Assembly (NCBI RefSeq): GCF_001440405.1 | Contig: NZ_LLXX01000101.1 | Span: 156,223-220,222, forward strand | From: Bradyrhizobium valentinum | GTDB taxonomy: Bacteria > Pseudomonadota > Alphaproteobacteria > Rhizobiales > Xanthobacteraceae | Length of the DNA stretch: 64,000 nt | Reading direction: 5' to 3' | In this document: positions 50,071 to 62,691 of the stretch, piece by piece | How the letters are laid out: each line of letters opens with the position of its first letter | How positions within the stretch are numbered: position 1 is the stretch's first letter | Translations under genes and position numbers: made by a program | The notes under the pieces: generated by a model | Told to the model about the DNA's origin: nothing | Seen by the model: only the letters and a program-made list of their open reading frames with translations | Databases searched by the model: none

Positions 50071-51240
50071 ATGGCGAAAATCAGGATCGGTCTGGCCGGC
50101 TGCGGCTTCGTGTCCGAGCTGCACATGCATGCCTACCGGCGCGTTTACGGCGTGGATATCGAAGTCAGGGCCGTTGCGGCGAGAGGCGATCATGTCGTCG
50201 AGTTTGCCCGTCGCCACCAGATCCCGACGGCGTATCGCAGCTTTCGCGACTTGATCGCCGACGCAGATATCGATGTTATCGACATCTGCATGCCGCCCAA
50301 TTTGCACACGTCGATGATCGTCGACGCGATGCAGGCCGGTAAGCATGTGATCTGTGAAAAGCCATTCGCAGGCTATTTCGGGCGCGAGGGCGACAAGCTG
50401 CCGATCGGCAAACATGTACCCAAAGCACTGATGTATGAGCGTGTGCTGGAAGAAATGGCCGCGACCCGCGCGGCGATCGACAAGACCGGCAGGCTCTTCA
50501 TGTATGCGGAGGACTGGATCTACGCGCCGGCGGTGACCAAGACCGTGGAGATCCTCAAGGCCACCAAAGACAAGATCCTGTTCATGAAGGGGGAGGAGAG
50601 CCACTCTGGCTCGCATGCTGCGCACGCCGCGCAATGGGCGATGACCGGCGGCGGCTCGCTGATCCGGATGGGATGCCATCCGCTTTCGGCGGTCCTCTAT
50701 CTCAAGCAGGTCGAGGCGAAGGCGCGCGGCGAGGCGATCGGCGTCGCGAGCGTGACGTGTGACGTCGGCAACGTCACGGCGTGCCTGCGCACCGATGAAC
50801 GGACCGTGCTCAAGGCCAATCCCGTCGATGTCGAGGATTGGGGCGTGCTCACGGCGACCTTTTCCGACGGCACCAAGGCCACGGTTTTTTCCGGCGACAT
50901 GATCCTCGGCGGCGTGCGCAACCTGATCGAAACCTATACCAGCAGCGGCTCGCTATTCGTCAACATCACGCCGAACACGCACATGATGAGCTATCAGACC
51001 AACGAGGAGAAGCTCGCGAGCGTCTACATCACTGAAAAGGTCGATCGGAAGACCGGCTGGCAGTATATCTGTCTCGAGGAAGAATGGACGCGCGGCTACG
51101 TGCAGGAAATCCAGGACTTCATGGAGTGCGTTGCGACCGGCCGGCCGCCGCTCTCGGATCTGGGGCTGGCTTTTGAGACCATCAAAGTCAATTACGCCGG
51201 CTATTGGGCCGCCGAAGAAGGCCGCCGCGTCACGCTGTGA
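50071..51240 (+). CDS. Gfo/Idh/MocA family oxidoreductase
   Basis: A 389-residue NAD(P)-dependent oxidoreductase. The N-terminal Rossmann motif IGLAGCGFVSELHMHAYRR and the EKPF motif (VICEKPFAGYF, about residue 95) identify the family; a C-terminal alpha/beta domain follows. Substrates in the family are sugars, inositols and related alcohols. The ATG at 50071 follows GGGAGG. The neighbouring FAH-family dehydratase suggests a sugar or sugar-lactone pathway, but the substrate cannot be named. Confidence 0.85.
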   Translation: MAKIRIGLAGCGFVSELHMHAYRRVYGVDIEVRAVAARGDHVVEFARRHQIPTAYRSFRDLIADADIDVIDICMPPNLHTSMIVDAMQAGKHVICEKPFAGYFGREGDKLPIGKHVPKALMYERVLEEMAATRAAIDKTGRLFMYAEDWIYAPAVTKTVEILKATKDKILFMKGEESHSGSHAAHAAQWAMTGGGSLIRMGCHPLSAVLYLKQVEAKARGEAIGVASVTCDVGNVTACLRTDERTVLKANPVDVEDWGVLTATFSDGTKATVFSGDMILGGVRNLIETYTSSGSLFVNITPNTHMMSYQTNEEKLASVYITEKVDRKTGWQYICLEEEWTRGYVQEIQDFMECVATGRPPLSDLGLAFETIKVNYAGYWAAEEGRRVTL

Positions 51241-51274
51241 AGTGTGGGTGAATGATCGATTTCGACGCATCCGG

Positions 51275-51388
51275 GCCTCATGGTTCGAGACGCCGCTTCG
51301 CAGCTCCTCACCATGAGGATCTATCACCTCGTCCGATGCGAGACCTCATCCTGAGGAGCGGCGTTAGCCGCGTCTCGAAGAATGAAGC
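51275..51388. repeat. Dispersed palindromic repeat, copy 4
   Basis: CCTCATGGTTCGAGACGCC pairs with GCTCCTCACCATGAGG, then CCTCATCCTGAGGAGC with GCGTCTCGAAGAATG. It lies between the converging oxidoreductase and binding-protein genes, in the same sort of position as copies 1 and 2. Confidence 0.85.
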
Positions 51389-51393
51389 CCAGC

Positions 51394-52704
51394 CTACGCC
51401 GCATATACCGACGATTTCGGCAGCGGAAATACCGGGTCCCGTGTCCGGATATTGGTCGGCCAGACCACCGAGATATGTTCGCCGGCATTTTGCATCACGA
51501 CCGGGGTCGAGCGCTCGTTCTGGCCGGAGAGCGGCGTGCCGGGCGGGTAGAATTTTACGCCATAGCCCTGGATGGTGCCGCCCGGCGGGATATCCACGTC
51601 GAGCGCCGCCTTGCGAACCGCCTCGGGATCGAAGCCGCCGTATTTGTCTTTTGCCACGGGCAGCACATGGTTGAGCAGGATCCAGGTCTGGTTGAATCCC
51701 ATCGAGCAGTGCGGCGGAACGTCGGTCGCGCCGGTTTTCTCCTTGTAGCGCGCGATCATGATTTTGGTGAGATCGCCGATCCCGGGCGCGAGTTTCGAAG
51801 GATCGAGCAACTGTGCCGGCACCGGATCGATATTGCAGAAATTGTCGATATCCGCGCCGAATGTCGCGCGCAACTTGTCGAGCTGGCTGTAGCCCGCGCC
51901 GGCGCCGAACAGCATCTTGAACTTGAGGCCGTTCTCGCGCGCCTGGCGCAGGAACAGGGTGATATCGGGGTTGTATCCTGCATGCGAGATCACGTCGGCC
52001 CTGGCGCGCTTGATCTTGGTCACCAGCACCGAAAGGTCGGGGGCGGAGGCGGAATAACCTTCCTTGAGCACGACCTGGAGGCCGGCCTGCTTGGCGTATG
52101 CCTCGTCGGCGACGGCGACGCCGACGCCATAGGGGCCGTCTTCGTGAATCAACGCGACCTTGACGTCCTTGGGCTCCATGCCGAGCTTGTTTTTCGCATG
52201 CTCGCTGATGAAGCTCGCAAAAGCCTGGCCATACTGGTCGGAATGGATTTGCGCGCGGAAGACGTATTGCAGGTTCTTGTCCTTGAACACTGCGGTCGAA
52301 ACCGCGGTGGTGATCCAGAGGATCTTTTTTTGCTGCTCGACCTTGGCGGCGAGCGGGACCGCGTGCGAGCTCGCATAGACGCCGTTGATGATGTCGATCT
52401 TCTCCTGGTCGATCAGACGATTGGACTCATTGATGGCAACGTCGGGCTTGCTCTGGGAATCGGCGGCGACAGGCGAAACCTTGTACTTGCCGCCGATGCC
52501 GCCCTTCTCGTTGACGAGATCGATGGCAATCTGCGCGCCGATCGAGGAGGCGACCGACCCGCCGGCGGCAAAGGGACCGGTCAAGTCGTAGATCAGGCCG
52601 ATGCGCACCGTCTCGGCTTGCGCCATCGCGCGTGTCCAATCGAGGCTGATTGCGGCGGCGGCAGCAGCCGTGTTCTTCAGCAGCATTCTGCGCGAAGTTG
52701 GCAT
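51394..52704 (-). CDS. Branched-chain amino acid-type ABC transporter substrate-binding protein
   Basis: A 436-residue periplasmic receptor of the type I (LivJ-like) fold. The signal sequence has a twin-arginine-like SRRMLLKN, then ends AMAQAE. The mature start VRIGLIYDLTGPFAAGGSVASSIGAQIAIDLVNEKGGIGGKY is typical, and GYSASAPDLSVLVTKIKRARADVI follows. Ligands of this family include amino acids, amides and aromatic acids. The ATG at 52704 is preceded by GGGAGGA. No permease or ATPase is next to it, so it is an orphan here. It is co-directional with cbbR, 124 nt downstream of it. Confidence 0.83.
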   Translation of the reverse strand: MPTSRRMLLKNTAAAAAAISLDWTRAMAQAETVRIGLIYDLTGPFAAGGSVASSIGAQIAIDLVNEKGGIGGKYKVSPVAADSQSKPDVAINESNRLIDQEKIDIINGVYASSHAVPLAAKVEQQKKILWITTAVSTAVFKDKNLQYVFRAQIHSDQYGQAFASFISEHAKNKLGMEPKDVKVALIHEDGPYGVGVAVADEAYAKQAGLQVVLKEGYSASAPDLSVLVTKIKRARADVISHAGYNPDITLFLRQARENGLKFKMLFGAGAGYSQLDKLRATFGADIDNFCNIDPVPAQLLDPSKLAPGIGDLTKIMIARYKEKTGATDVPPHCSMGFNQTWILLNHVLPVAKDKYGGFDPEAVRKAALDVDIPPGGTIQGYGVKFYPPGTPLSGQNERSTPVVMQNAGEHISVVWPTNIRTRDPVFPLPKSSVYAA

Positions 52705-52828
52705 CGTGTCCTCCCACTGAATTGTCGCCTGGACTGGTTCTTCCAGTTCTCGGTCAAGTATTTGGAGAATACGGCGGGAAGTCAACCTGCGGGGCGCGTC
52801 ACGGGTTGCCCATGGCTGCGGAGACGCG

Positions 52829-53800
52829 CTATCTGCGCTTGCCCCGCGTCGACGTCCGGGTGATCCGGATCCTGCCATGGGTTCGCGGCAGGAATTGTGC
52901 GCCGCGGGCGCTGAGGAACTCCAGCATGGCGCGTGCCGGCGGCAACAGGATCTTGTCCCTTCGGGACAGGGCGAACCATTGCCTGACAATGGGAAGGCCA
53001 ACCACATCGAGCGTGACCAGTCGCCGCTCGTCGAGTTCGGTAGCGACCGTGTGTGCCGAAATAAACGCAATTCCGAGACCCGCGATCACGGCCTGCTTGA
53101 TCGTCTCGTTGCTGCTCATCGCCATGCCGATTTTCGGTCGAATGCGCGCCGTTTCGAATAGCTGCTCCATCAGGCCGCGCGTGCCCGAACCGGGTTCGCG
53201 CGTCAGAAACGTCTCGTCGGCAAGATCGCTTAGCGGGATGCGGGATTTGCGCACCAGGCGATGGCTCGTCGGCGCGATGATAACGTGGGGGTGATCGCCG
53301 ATCGGGTGGACGTCCATGTCGATGTCCACCGGCGGGCGCCCCATGATTGCGAAATCGAGATCGTAGCCGCGTAGCGCCGTGCCGATCTCCTGCCGGTTTC
53401 CGATCGAGAGCGTGACATCGATGTTCGGGTGCCGTTTCGAAAATCCGGAGATCATGAACGGCACGAAGTATTTCGCGGTGCTGACGGCGCCGATCGAGAT
53501 GCGGCCCGCGGTCTTTCCCGCCATCATCTCGAGTGAGGTCTCGCAGTCCGCAATCGCAGCTTCGATGCGCTCCGAGAGCGAGAGCACCTCCCGCCCGGCA
53601 TCGGTCAACAGCATTCCGTCATTGGTACGCTGAATCAACGGCAGGCCCGCAAGCTCCTGAAGATTGCGGATCTGCAGCGTGACGGCCGGCTGCGTAAGGT
53701 GCAGATGTTTGGCGGCGGCGGTAACCGACCGGTCCCTGTGAACGGCTGCGAGCGCGCGCAACTGGCGAATGGTCAATTCCCGTGGAAATCTGCCTGGCAT
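52829..53800 (-). CDS. cbbR: LysR-family regulator of the Calvin cycle operon
   Basis: A 323-residue LysR regulator. The N-terminal helix-turn-helix (TIRQLRALAAVHRDRSVTAAAKHLHLTQPAVTLQI) matches CbbR. The effector domain has GRPPVDIDMDVHPIGDHPHVIIAPTSHRL and REPGSGTRGLMEQLFE, typical of this branch. It is divergent from cbbF with about 151 nt between. CbbR activates cbb operons on sensing metabolites such as RuBP or NADPH. The ATG at 53800 is used; a TTG 12 nt upstream is an alternative. Confidence 0.92.
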   Translation of the reverse strand: MPGRFPRELTIRQLRALAAVHRDRSVTAAAKHLHLTQPAVTLQIRNLQELAGLPLIQRTNDGMLLTDAGREVLSLSERIEAAIADCETSLEMMAGKTAGRISIGAVSTAKYFVPFMISGFSKRHPNIDVTLSIGNRQEIGTALRGYDLDFAIMGRPPVDIDMDVHPIGDHPHVIIAPTSHRLVRKSRIPLSDLADETFLTREPGSGTRGLMEQLFETARIRPKIGMAMSSNETIKQAVIAGLGIAFISAHTVATELDERRLVTLDVVGLPIVRQWFALSRRDKILLPPARAMLEFLSARGAQFLPRTHGRIRITRTSTRGKRR

Positions 53801-53951
53801 GGGTGCACCCAATATAAGAAAAACTTTGCCAAAGCCAAAGATAAGAAAATTTCACTAATTTTGCAAACTGGGTTGTTGTGTAGAGGCGCGGGGTGCTTGA
53901 TGGCATGACGCGTTGGAGTGGCTCCGCAGAGAGCGCCAATCGGGGACGGCC
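53801..53951. promoter_or_regulatory. cbbR-cbbF divergent promoter region
   Basis: An AT-rich 151-nt gap, unusual for this GC-rich neighbourhood. Two direct copies of ATAAGAAAA (53814 and 53841) are 27 bp apart, and CTTTGCCAAAG (near 53824-53834) is an inverted repeat. LysR regulators bind such AT-rich T-N11-A sites; exact CbbR positions cannot be fixed by eye. Confidence 0.5.
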
Positions 53952-54989
53952 ATGGACACACGCATAACCCTATGCTCGCATCTCGATCACGCGGGGTCGG
54001 AGACGCCGACCGGTCCCGCTGTGGCCGCCGTGATCGAGGCGATTGCCGCCGCGGCGATCGGCCTTTCCGATCTCATCGCCGATGGACCGCTGGCGGGCAT
54101 TACCGGACGAACCCATGGCGTCAATTCCGATGGCGACCATCAGAAGGACATCGACCTCGCCGCCGACGCGATGATGCGCGCGGCGTTACGCGCCACCCCG
54201 GTCGCCGCCGTCCTGTCCGAGGAACAGGATGCGCCTGAAGTGCTCAATGCCGAGGCGTCTCTGTGCGTGGCGATCGATCCGCTGGATGGATCGGCCAACC
54301 TCGAAAACAATATTTCGGTCGGAACCATCTTTTCGATTCGTTTGCGCGGCAACGATATCATCTCCACCTTCTTCGAGCCCGGCACGGCACAGTGCGCCGC
54401 AGGTTTCGTGGTCTACGGCCCTCAAACCACGCTGGTTCTGGCGTTCGACGAGCGTGTCGACATCTTCATCCTGGATAGGCGTAACAGGGAATTCCTGCTG
54501 GTCGCGCGCCGCGTGAGGATTGCGCCCAACACGCCTGAGTTCGCCATCAACGCGTCAAACCAGCGGCACTGGCACGGGCCGGTGCGGACCTATATCGACG
54601 AATGCCTTGCCGGCACCAACGGCAACGGTGCATTTGATTTCAACATGCGCTGGATCGGCTCGCTGGTTGCGGAGTCGCTTCGCATTCTCGTCCGCGGCGG
54701 CGTTTTCCTGTACCCGGCGGATGCGCGTCCGGGATATCGGGAGGGACGTCTTCGCCTGCTCTACGAGGCGCATCCGATGGCGCTCGTGATGGAGTGGGCA
54801 GGCGGCGCCGCGTCCACCGGTCGCCGGCGTATTCTCGAACTTTCGGCTAGAACGCCGCACCAGCGGGTGCCGCTGATCATGGGCTCAATGCGCGGCGTCC
54901 GCGACGTTGCCGCCATTCACGAACGTATCGAACCGATGTTCGACAATAGCGACGCGCCGCTGTTCGCGCGGCGCGGCCTGTTTCTCTGA
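53952..54989 (+). CDS. cbbF: Fructose-1,6-bisphosphatase class I
   Basis: A 345-residue enzyme of the Calvin cycle that removes the 1-phosphate of fructose 1,6-bisphosphate; the cbb form often also acts on sedoheptulose 1,7-bisphosphate. The metal-binding motifs are seen: VLSEEQD (residue about 90) and DPLDGSANLENNISVGTIFSI (about 113-133). The ATG at 53952 is 13 codons into a longer frame; the shorter form starts with the usual MDTRITL. It leads the operon cbbFPTALSX. Confidence 0.93.
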   Translation: MDTRITLCSHLDHAGSETPTGPAVAAVIEAIAAAAIGLSDLIADGPLAGITGRTHGVNSDGDHQKDIDLAADAMMRAALRATPVAAVLSEEQDAPEVLNAEASLCVAIDPLDGSANLENNISVGTIFSIRLRGNDIISTFFEPGTAQCAAGFVVYGPQTTLVLAFDERVDIFILDRRNREFLLVARRVRIAPNTPEFAINASNQRHWHGPVRTYIDECLAGTNGNGAFDFNMRWIGSLVAESLRILVRGGVFLYPADARPGYREGRLRLLYEAHPMALVMEWAGGAASTGRRRILELSARTPHQRVPLIMGSMRGVRDVAAIHERIEPMFDNSDAPLFARRGLFL

Positions 54990-55000
54990 TCGGAAACCAG

Positions 55001-55876
55001 ATGTCACGCAGCTATCCCATCATATCGATTACGGGATCGTCCGGCGCCGGCACGACCTCGGTGAAGAAGACGTTTGAAAACATCTTCCGCCGCGAAAAGG
55101 TCGCGGCCGCCTATGTCGAGGGCGATGCCTTCCACCGCTACAACCGCTTTGAGATGCGCACCAAAATGGCTGAGGAGGCCGAGCGCGGCAACAAGCACTT
55201 CAGCCATTTCAGCCCGGAAACAAACCTGTTCGAGGAACTGGAGAAACTGTTCCGCGACTACGGCGAGTCCGGGACCGGGACCACCAGGCATTACGTGCAC
55301 GATCATGAAGAGGCCAAGCGCTATGGCGCAGATCCCGGCACATTCACGGAATGGAAGCCGTTGCCCGAAAAGTCGGATCTATTGTTCTATGAAGGTCTGC
55401 ATGGCGCCGTTGTGACCGACAAGGTCAATATCGCGCAGCATGCCGATCTCAAGATCGGCGTCGTTCCCGTGATCAATCTGGAGTGGATCCAGAAGCTGCA
55501 TCGCGACCGCAGCGACCGCGGCTACACCGCGGAGGCGGTGACCGACACCATCCTGCGGCGGATGCCGGATTACGTAAATTACATCTGCCCGCAATTCACC
55601 GAAACCGACATCAACTTTCAGCGCGTGCCGACGGTCGACACGTCGAACCCGTTCATTGCGCGCTGGATACCGACGCCGGACGAATCGATGGTGGTGATCC
55701 GGCTCAAGAATCCGCGCGGCATCGACTTTCCCTACCTGCTGTCGATGATTCCGAACAGCTTCATGTCGCGGGCCAACTCGATCGTGATCCACGGCTCGAA
55801 GCTCGATCTCGCGATGCAGCTCATCCTCACCCCGCTGATCCTGCAACTGATGGAACGCAAGAGGCGCATGCTATGA
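55001..55876 (+). CDS. cbbP: Phosphoribulokinase
   Basis: A 291-residue bacterial (octameric, NADH-activated) phosphoribulokinase that makes the RuBisCO substrate RuBP. The P-loop [18 protein letters not shown] is near residue 11, then the Asp/Lys-rich [18 protein letters not shown] and the segment [38 protein letters not shown]. It starts 11 nt after cbbF and its stop overlaps the cbbT start (ATGA). Confidence 0.95.
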   Translation: MSRSYPIISITGSSGAGTTSVKKTFENIFRREKVAAAYVEGDAFHRYNRFEMRTKMAEEAERGNKHFSHFSPETNLFEELEKLFRDYGESGTGTTRHYVHDHEEAKRYGADPGTFTEWKPLPEKSDLLFYEGLHGAVVTDKVNIAQHADLKIGVVPVINLEWIQKLHRDRSDRGYTAEAVTDTILRRMPDYVNYICPQFTETDINFQRVPTVDTSNPFIARWIPTPDESMVVIRLKNPRGIDFPYLLSMIPNSFMSRANSIVIHGSKLDLAMQLILTPLILQLMERKRRML

Positions 55877-57912
55877 CCGATCTCGCCCTGTCCCGTATCG
55901 CCACCCGCCCGATTGTTTCGCATGCGGAAATGGCAAACGCGATCCGCTTTCTGGCAATCGATGCCGTCGAAAATGCGAAGTCGGGCCATCCGGGCATGCC
56001 GATGGGTATGGCCGATGTGGCCACGGTGCTGTTCTCGCGGTTTCTCAAATTCGATGCCGCCGATCCGGCGTGGCCGGATCGCGACCGGTTCGTATTGTCG
56101 GCCGGTCACGGCTCGATGCTGCTGTATGCGCTGCTGCATTTGACCGGCTACGAGGGCGTGACGACGGACGAACTGAGGGCGTTCAGACAGTGGGGATCGA
56201 AGACCCCTGGCCATCCGGAGTACGGGCATACGCCCGGCGTGGAAACGACCACGGGGCCGCTGGGGCAGGGGATCGCCACCGCGGTCGGCATGGCGCTGGC
56301 CGAGCGGCTGATGAATGCACGCTTCGGCGACGATCTCGTCGATCACTACACCTATGTGATCGCCGGTGACGGCTGTCTGATGGAGGGCCTCAGCCAGGAA
56401 GCGATTTCGCTGGCGGGACATCTGAAGCTCGGCCGGCTGATCGTGCTGTATGACGACAATGAAATCTCGATCGACGGCTCGACTTCGCTGTCATGCTCGG
56501 ATGACCAACTCGCGCGCTTCAAGGCGTCGGGTTGGTCGGCGAGCCGGATCGATGGCCATGACCCCGAAGCGATTGCTGCGGCGATCCGGCATGCCCGGCA
56601 CGATAGCCGGCCATCCCTGATTGCCTGCCGCACGGTGATCGGCTTCGGCGCACCCACCCGCCAGGGGACGGAGAAGGCGCATGGCGCGCCGCTCGGCGCG
56701 GATGAAGTCGAGAAAACGCGCGGCAGGTTGAACTGGCCGCACGCGCCGTTTCACGTTCCAGGAGCTGTCATCGATGCCTGGCGCGAAATAGGCGCACAGG
56801 GACATGCGGCCCGGCGGACGTGGATCGAGCGAAGCAGACGCCTCGGTTCTACGGGACGGTCACCGTTTCACGACGCGCTGAATCGAAGGTTGCCCTGTGG
56901 ATATGCCGACGCGATGGCGCAGATACGGACCCGGTTCGGTACCGAGCGACCGAAAATCGCTGCCCGGCAAGCGTCGCAATTGGTGATCGATGTGATCGCG
57001 GAAGCGCTGCCCAATCTGCTCGGCGGTTCGGCCGACCTTACCCATTCGAACCTGACGCGCGCCAAGACGCGACAGCCGGTGCGGTCCGATTCGCTCGATG
57101 GCAGCTATATCCATTACGGCGTCCGCGAGCATGCCATGGCGGCTGCGATGAACGGTATCGCACTGCATGGCGGCTTCATCCCATATGGCGGCACGTTTCT
57201 CAGCTTTGCCGATTACAGCCGCCCTGCGATCCGGTTGGCCGCGTTGATGAAGATCCGCGTCATCCATGTGATGACGCACGACTCGATCGGGCTGGGCGAG
57301 GACGGTCCGACGCATCAGCCGGTCGAACATCTGGCATCGCTGCGGGCGATACCGAATCTGCTGGTGTTCCGCCCGGGCGACGCGGTCGAGACGGCGGAGG
57401 CGTGGGATTGCGCGTTGCGGGCAGACACAAATCCTTCGGTGCTGTGCCTGTCGCGCCAGGCGCTCCCGACGTTCCGCGAAGCCGCTGGCGAAACCAATCT
57501 GGTTGGGTTCGGCGCCTACGTCGTCCTCGAACCGGAGGACGGCCGTGACGTCACGTTGATCGCAACCGGATCCGAAGTATCGATCGCGCTCGAGGCGGCC
57601 AGATTGCTCGAGAAAGACAACGTCCGCGCCGCGGTCGTCTCGGCACCGTGCTTCGAGCTGTTTCGTCAGCAATCCCTCGAATATCGCACCGCCGTTCTCG
57701 GGCGCGTTCCGAGGGTCGGCGTCGAAGCCGCGGTCGAGGGCGACTGGGCGCGCTGGCTTGGCGATGGCGGCGAATTCGTCGGCATGACGGGCTTCGGCGC
57801 ATCCGCTCCGGCGGAAACCCTCTATCGGGAGTTTGGCATCACGCCGGAGGCTGTTGCATTGGCCGCCATGCGTTGCCTCGCCCGAGCGAGAATGGCGACG
57901 ACCTATTCATGA
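55873..57912 (+). CDS. cbbT: Transketolase
   Basis: A 679-residue thiamine diphosphate enzyme for the carbon-rearrangement part of the Calvin cycle. The ThDP motif [32 protein letters not shown] is near residue 158-190, and the pyrimidine-binding domain has [16 protein letters not shown] and [28 protein letters not shown]. The start at 55873 overlaps cbbP by ATGA; a longer frame through cbbP is rejected. The 38-nt gap to cbbA suggests co-transcription. Confidence 0.95.
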   Translation: MTDLALSRIATRPIVSHAEMANAIRFLAIDAVENAKSGHPGMPMGMADVATVLFSRFLKFDAADPAWPDRDRFVLSAGHGSMLLYALLHLTGYEGVTTDELRAFRQWGSKTPGHPEYGHTPGVETTTGPLGQGIATAVGMALAERLMNARFGDDLVDHYTYVIAGDGCLMEGLSQEAISLAGHLKLGRLIVLYDDNEISIDGSTSLSCSDDQLARFKASGWSASRIDGHDPEAIAAAIRHARHDSRPSLIACRTVIGFGAPTRQGTEKAHGAPLGADEVEKTRGRLNWPHAPFHVPGAVIDAWREIGAQGHAARRTWIERSRRLGSTGRSPFHDALNRRLPCGYADAMAQIRTRFGTERPKIAARQASQLVIDVIAEALPNLLGGSADLTHSNLTRAKTRQPVRSDSLDGSYIHYGVREHAMAAAMNGIALHGGFIPYGGTFLSFADYSRPAIRLAALMKIRVIHVMTHDSIGLGEDGPTHQPVEHLASLRAIPNLLVFRPGDAVETAEAWDCALRADTNPSVLCLSRQALPTFREAAGETNLVGFGAYVVLEPEDGRDVTLIATGSEVSIALEAARLLEKDNVRAAVVSAPCFELFRQQSLEYRTAVLGRVPRVGVEAAVEGDWARWLGDGGEFVGMTGFGASAPAETLYREFGITPEAVALAAMRCLARARMATTYS

Positions 57913-57949
57913 GGTCGAACAAAACACCTGAACACGTATGGAGGCGCCG

Positions 57950-60551
<2,602 letters not shown>

Positions 60552-60563
60552 GGAGAGCAAATC

Positions 60564-60983
60564 ATGCGTATTACCCAAGGCTGCTTTTCGTTCCTGCCCG
60601 ATCTCACCGACGAGCAGATTTCTCGTCAGGTCCAGTATTGCCTGGAGCAGGGGTGGGCGGTGAACATCGAATTCACCGACGATCCGCATCCCCGTAATAA
60701 TTTCTGGGAGATGTGGGGATTGCCGATGTTCGATCTTCGCGACGCTGCCGGCGTGATGATGGAGCTAAACGAATGCCGCAAGGTGTATGGCGACCGTTAC
60801 ATCCGCCTGTCGGCGTTCGATTCCAGCCATGGCTGGGAATCGGTTCGGCTGTCCTTCATCGTCAACCGGCCGAAGGACGAGCCCGGCTTCCGCCTCGAGC
60901 GGCATGAAATGGCTGGCCGCAACATCCGCTACACGACCTCTTCATACGCCGCCGATCGTCCGGAGGGCCGGCGCTACGATTAG
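60564..60983 (+). CDS. cbbS: RuBisCO small subunit
   Basis: The 139-residue small subunit. [60 protein letters not shown] is typical of form IC, with the C-terminal extension (RPEGRRYD) of red-type small subunits forming beta-hairpins at the central channel. AAGGAGAGC precedes its ATG 5 nt away. It lies between cbbL and cbbX; two hairpins lie between this gene and cbbX. Confidence 0.96.
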   Translation: MRITQGCFSFLPDLTDEQISRQVQYCLEQGWAVNIEFTDDPHPRNNFWEMWGLPMFDLRDAAGVMMELNECRKVYGDRYIRLSAFDSSHGWESVRLSFIVNRPKDEPGFRLERHEMAGRNIRYTTSSYAADRPEGRRYD

Positions 60984-60996
60984 GCACGCGTTCGGT

Positions 60997-61073
60997 CCGG
61001 CAGACGCGTTCTCCCTGATCGTGCCTACGTCTGCCGGATGCACTGCTCCGTCGCTGCAGACGCGGCGACGGAG
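60997..61073 (+). other. Two hairpins between cbbS and cbbX
   Basis: Two inverted repeats: CCGGCAGACG and CGTCTGCCGG (60997-61037, 10-bp stem, 21-nt loop), then CTCCGTCGC and GCGACGGAG (61046-61073, 9-bp stem, 10-nt loop). No T-run follows, so they are likely to protect the cbbLS message or to lower cbbX expression relative to cbbLS. Confidence 0.65.
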
Positions 61074-61113
61074 TCCTTTCGAAATACGAGTGCAGCGCAT
61101 TGAGGTTTAGCAG

Positions 61114-62028
61114 ATGGATCTGGATACCACCCCAATGACTGATGCGGTTAACCTGCGCGATGAACTCGAAGCCGTCGGCATCGAGGAAATCCTTTCGCAG
61201 CTCGACCGCGAACTGATCGGGCTGAAGCCGGTAAAGACGCGCATCCGCGAGATTGCGTCGCTGCTTCTGATTGAGCGTATCCGCAAGCGCATGGGACTGA
61301 CGTCGGACGCGCCGACGCTGCACATGTCGTTTACGGGAAATCCCGGCACCGGAAAGACCACGGTGGCGCTGCGGATCGCCAGCATCCTGCACCGGCTCGG
61401 TTTCGTGCGCCGCGGCCAGGTGGTCTCGGTGACGCGCGACGAACTGGTCGGGCAATATATCGGCCACACCGCGCCAAAGACCAAGGAGATCCTGAAGAAG
61501 GCGATGGGCGGCGTGCTGTTCATTGACGAGGCCTATTATCTGCACCGGCCCGACAACGAACGCGACTACGGCCAGGAGGCGATCGAGATCCTGCTGCAAG
61601 TGATGGAAACGCAGCGCGAGGATATGGTCGTGATCCTCGCCGGATACGGCGACCGTATGGACAAGTTTTTCGCCAGCAATCCCGGCTTCCGTTCGCGTAT
61701 CGCGCACCACATCGACTTTCCGGATTATTCCGACGATGAGTTGCTCGATATCGCAGAGCTGATGCTGCGCGACATGAACTACGGATTCACGCCGGATGCG
61801 CGTGCAGAGTTCGTTCGCTACATTGCATTGCGCAAGAAGCAGCCGCTGTTCTCCAACGCCCGCTCGATCCGCAACGCTCTGGACCGCCTGCGGCTGCGCC
61901 AGGCCAATCGCCTCGTCGCCGATCTCGATCATGTCCTGACAGTGGACGATATCCGGTCGATTGAGGCATCGGACGTGCTTGCGAGCCGCGTGTTCAGGAA
62001 GGCCGGAAAATCCGCCGAAGCGAGTTAG
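61114..62028 (+). CDS. cbbX: RuBisCO activase CbbX (AAA+)
   Basis: A 304-residue AAA+ protein that remodels red-type RuBisCO blocked by inhibitory sugar phosphates. The Walker [16 protein letters not shown] is near residue 74, Walker [13 protein letters not shown] near residue 134, and [19 protein letters not shown] follows. The pore-loop stretch with [11 protein letters not shown] (residues about 113-123) is family-typical and contacts the large-subunit C-terminus. GAGG lies 9 nt before the ATG. It is the last gene of the cbb operon. Confidence 0.94.
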   Translation: MDLDTTPMTDAVNLRDELEAVGIEEILSQLDRELIGLKPVKTRIREIASLLLIERIRKRMGLTSDAPTLHMSFTGNPGTGKTTVALRIASILHRLGFVRRGQVVSVTRDELVGQYIGHTAPKTKEILKKAMGGVLFIDEAYYLHRPDNERDYGQEAIEILLQVMETQREDMVVILAGYGDRMDKFFASNPGFRSRIAHHIDFPDYSDDELLDIAELMLRDMNYGFTPDARAEFVRYIALRKKQPLFSNARSIRNALDRLRLRQANRLVADLDHVLTVDDIRSIEASDVLASRVFRKAGKSAEAS

Positions 62029-62072
62029 CTTGGACCTTCTGTGGGTACGGGGATAGCCGACGATCGGCGGAG

Positions 62073-62546
62073 CTAACGCTGTAGCGCCGTTTCAGGGATT
62101 GCCCTGCGAACCACTTCGCGCATCGCAAAGCTCGAATGGATACGCGCGACGCCGGGCATCCGCGAAAGATGCTGCTTGTGAATCCGCTCGAAGTCCGCGA
62201 TGTCGCGCGCGATCACCTGCAGATGATAGTCATCGCTGCCCGACATCAGATGGCAGGACACCACGTCGGGACAACGGGCGATTGCTGCTTCGAACGCGGC
62301 GAGATATTCCTCGCTCTGTTTTTCCAGCGTGATGGTGACGACAACCGTGGTGACGAGCCCGAGCGCAGTCGGTTCGAGATCGGCCCGATAGCCGCGAATG
62401 ATGCCGGTTTCCTCGAGCTGACGAATACGACGCGCGCAGGCAGTCGGCGACAGTCCGACCTTTTCGGCGAGCTCGATTTGGCTCGCTCTCGCATCGGAGA
62501 GCAACTCGGTCAGAATCCGAAGATCAATGCGATCCAGCTCGATCAT
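62073..62546 (-). CDS. Lrp/AsnC-family transcriptional regulator
   Basis: A 157-residue regulator with an N-terminal helix-turn-helix (DRIDLRILTELLSDARASQIELAEKVGLSPTACARRIRQLEETGIIRGY) and a C-terminal RAM ligand-binding domain (VVVTITLEKQSEEYLAAFEAAIARCPDVVSCHLMSGSDDYHLQVIA). It is divergent from ald with a 145-nt gap, the usual arrangement for AldR/BkdR-type activators of alanine dehydrogenase. The effector is probably alanine. Confidence 0.92.
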   Translation of the reverse strand: MIELDRIDLRILTELLSDARASQIELAEKVGLSPTACARRIRQLEETGIIRGYRADLEPTALGLVTTVVVTITLEKQSEEYLAAFEAAIARCPDVVSCHLMSGSDDYHLQVIARDIADFERIHKQHLSRMPGVARIHSSFAMREVVRRAIPETALQR

Positions 62547-62550
62547 GCCA

Positions 62551-62590
62551 ATATTCTCTAATAATCAATAGTTTAACGCAGAATATCTGC
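62551..62590. promoter_or_regulatory. Inverted repeats in the lrp-ald intergenic region
   Basis: GCAGA-ATA-TCTGC is a perfect small inverted repeat at 62578-62590. A wider one is formed by ATATTCT (62551-62557) and AGAATAT (62580-62586). The AT-rich region lies directly before the regulator gene and about 100 nt before ald. It is a good candidate for Lrp/AldR binding and promoters. Confidence 0.5.
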
Positions 62591-62691
62591 GCAAATGGCT
62601 CCGGGCAAGCCGCAATTCGCAGAGAAGCGTTGCTCGTTCAGGAGTAATTTCTTGGCATTGGACAGCAGACTCCAATGCAGGAGCCAAGGCG

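Noticed and set aside
51382..52863. A 493-codon plus-strand frame opposite the branched-chain-type binding protein
   Set aside because: The minus-strand gene has a signal peptide, ribosome-binding site and family motifs; the plus-strand frame has none.
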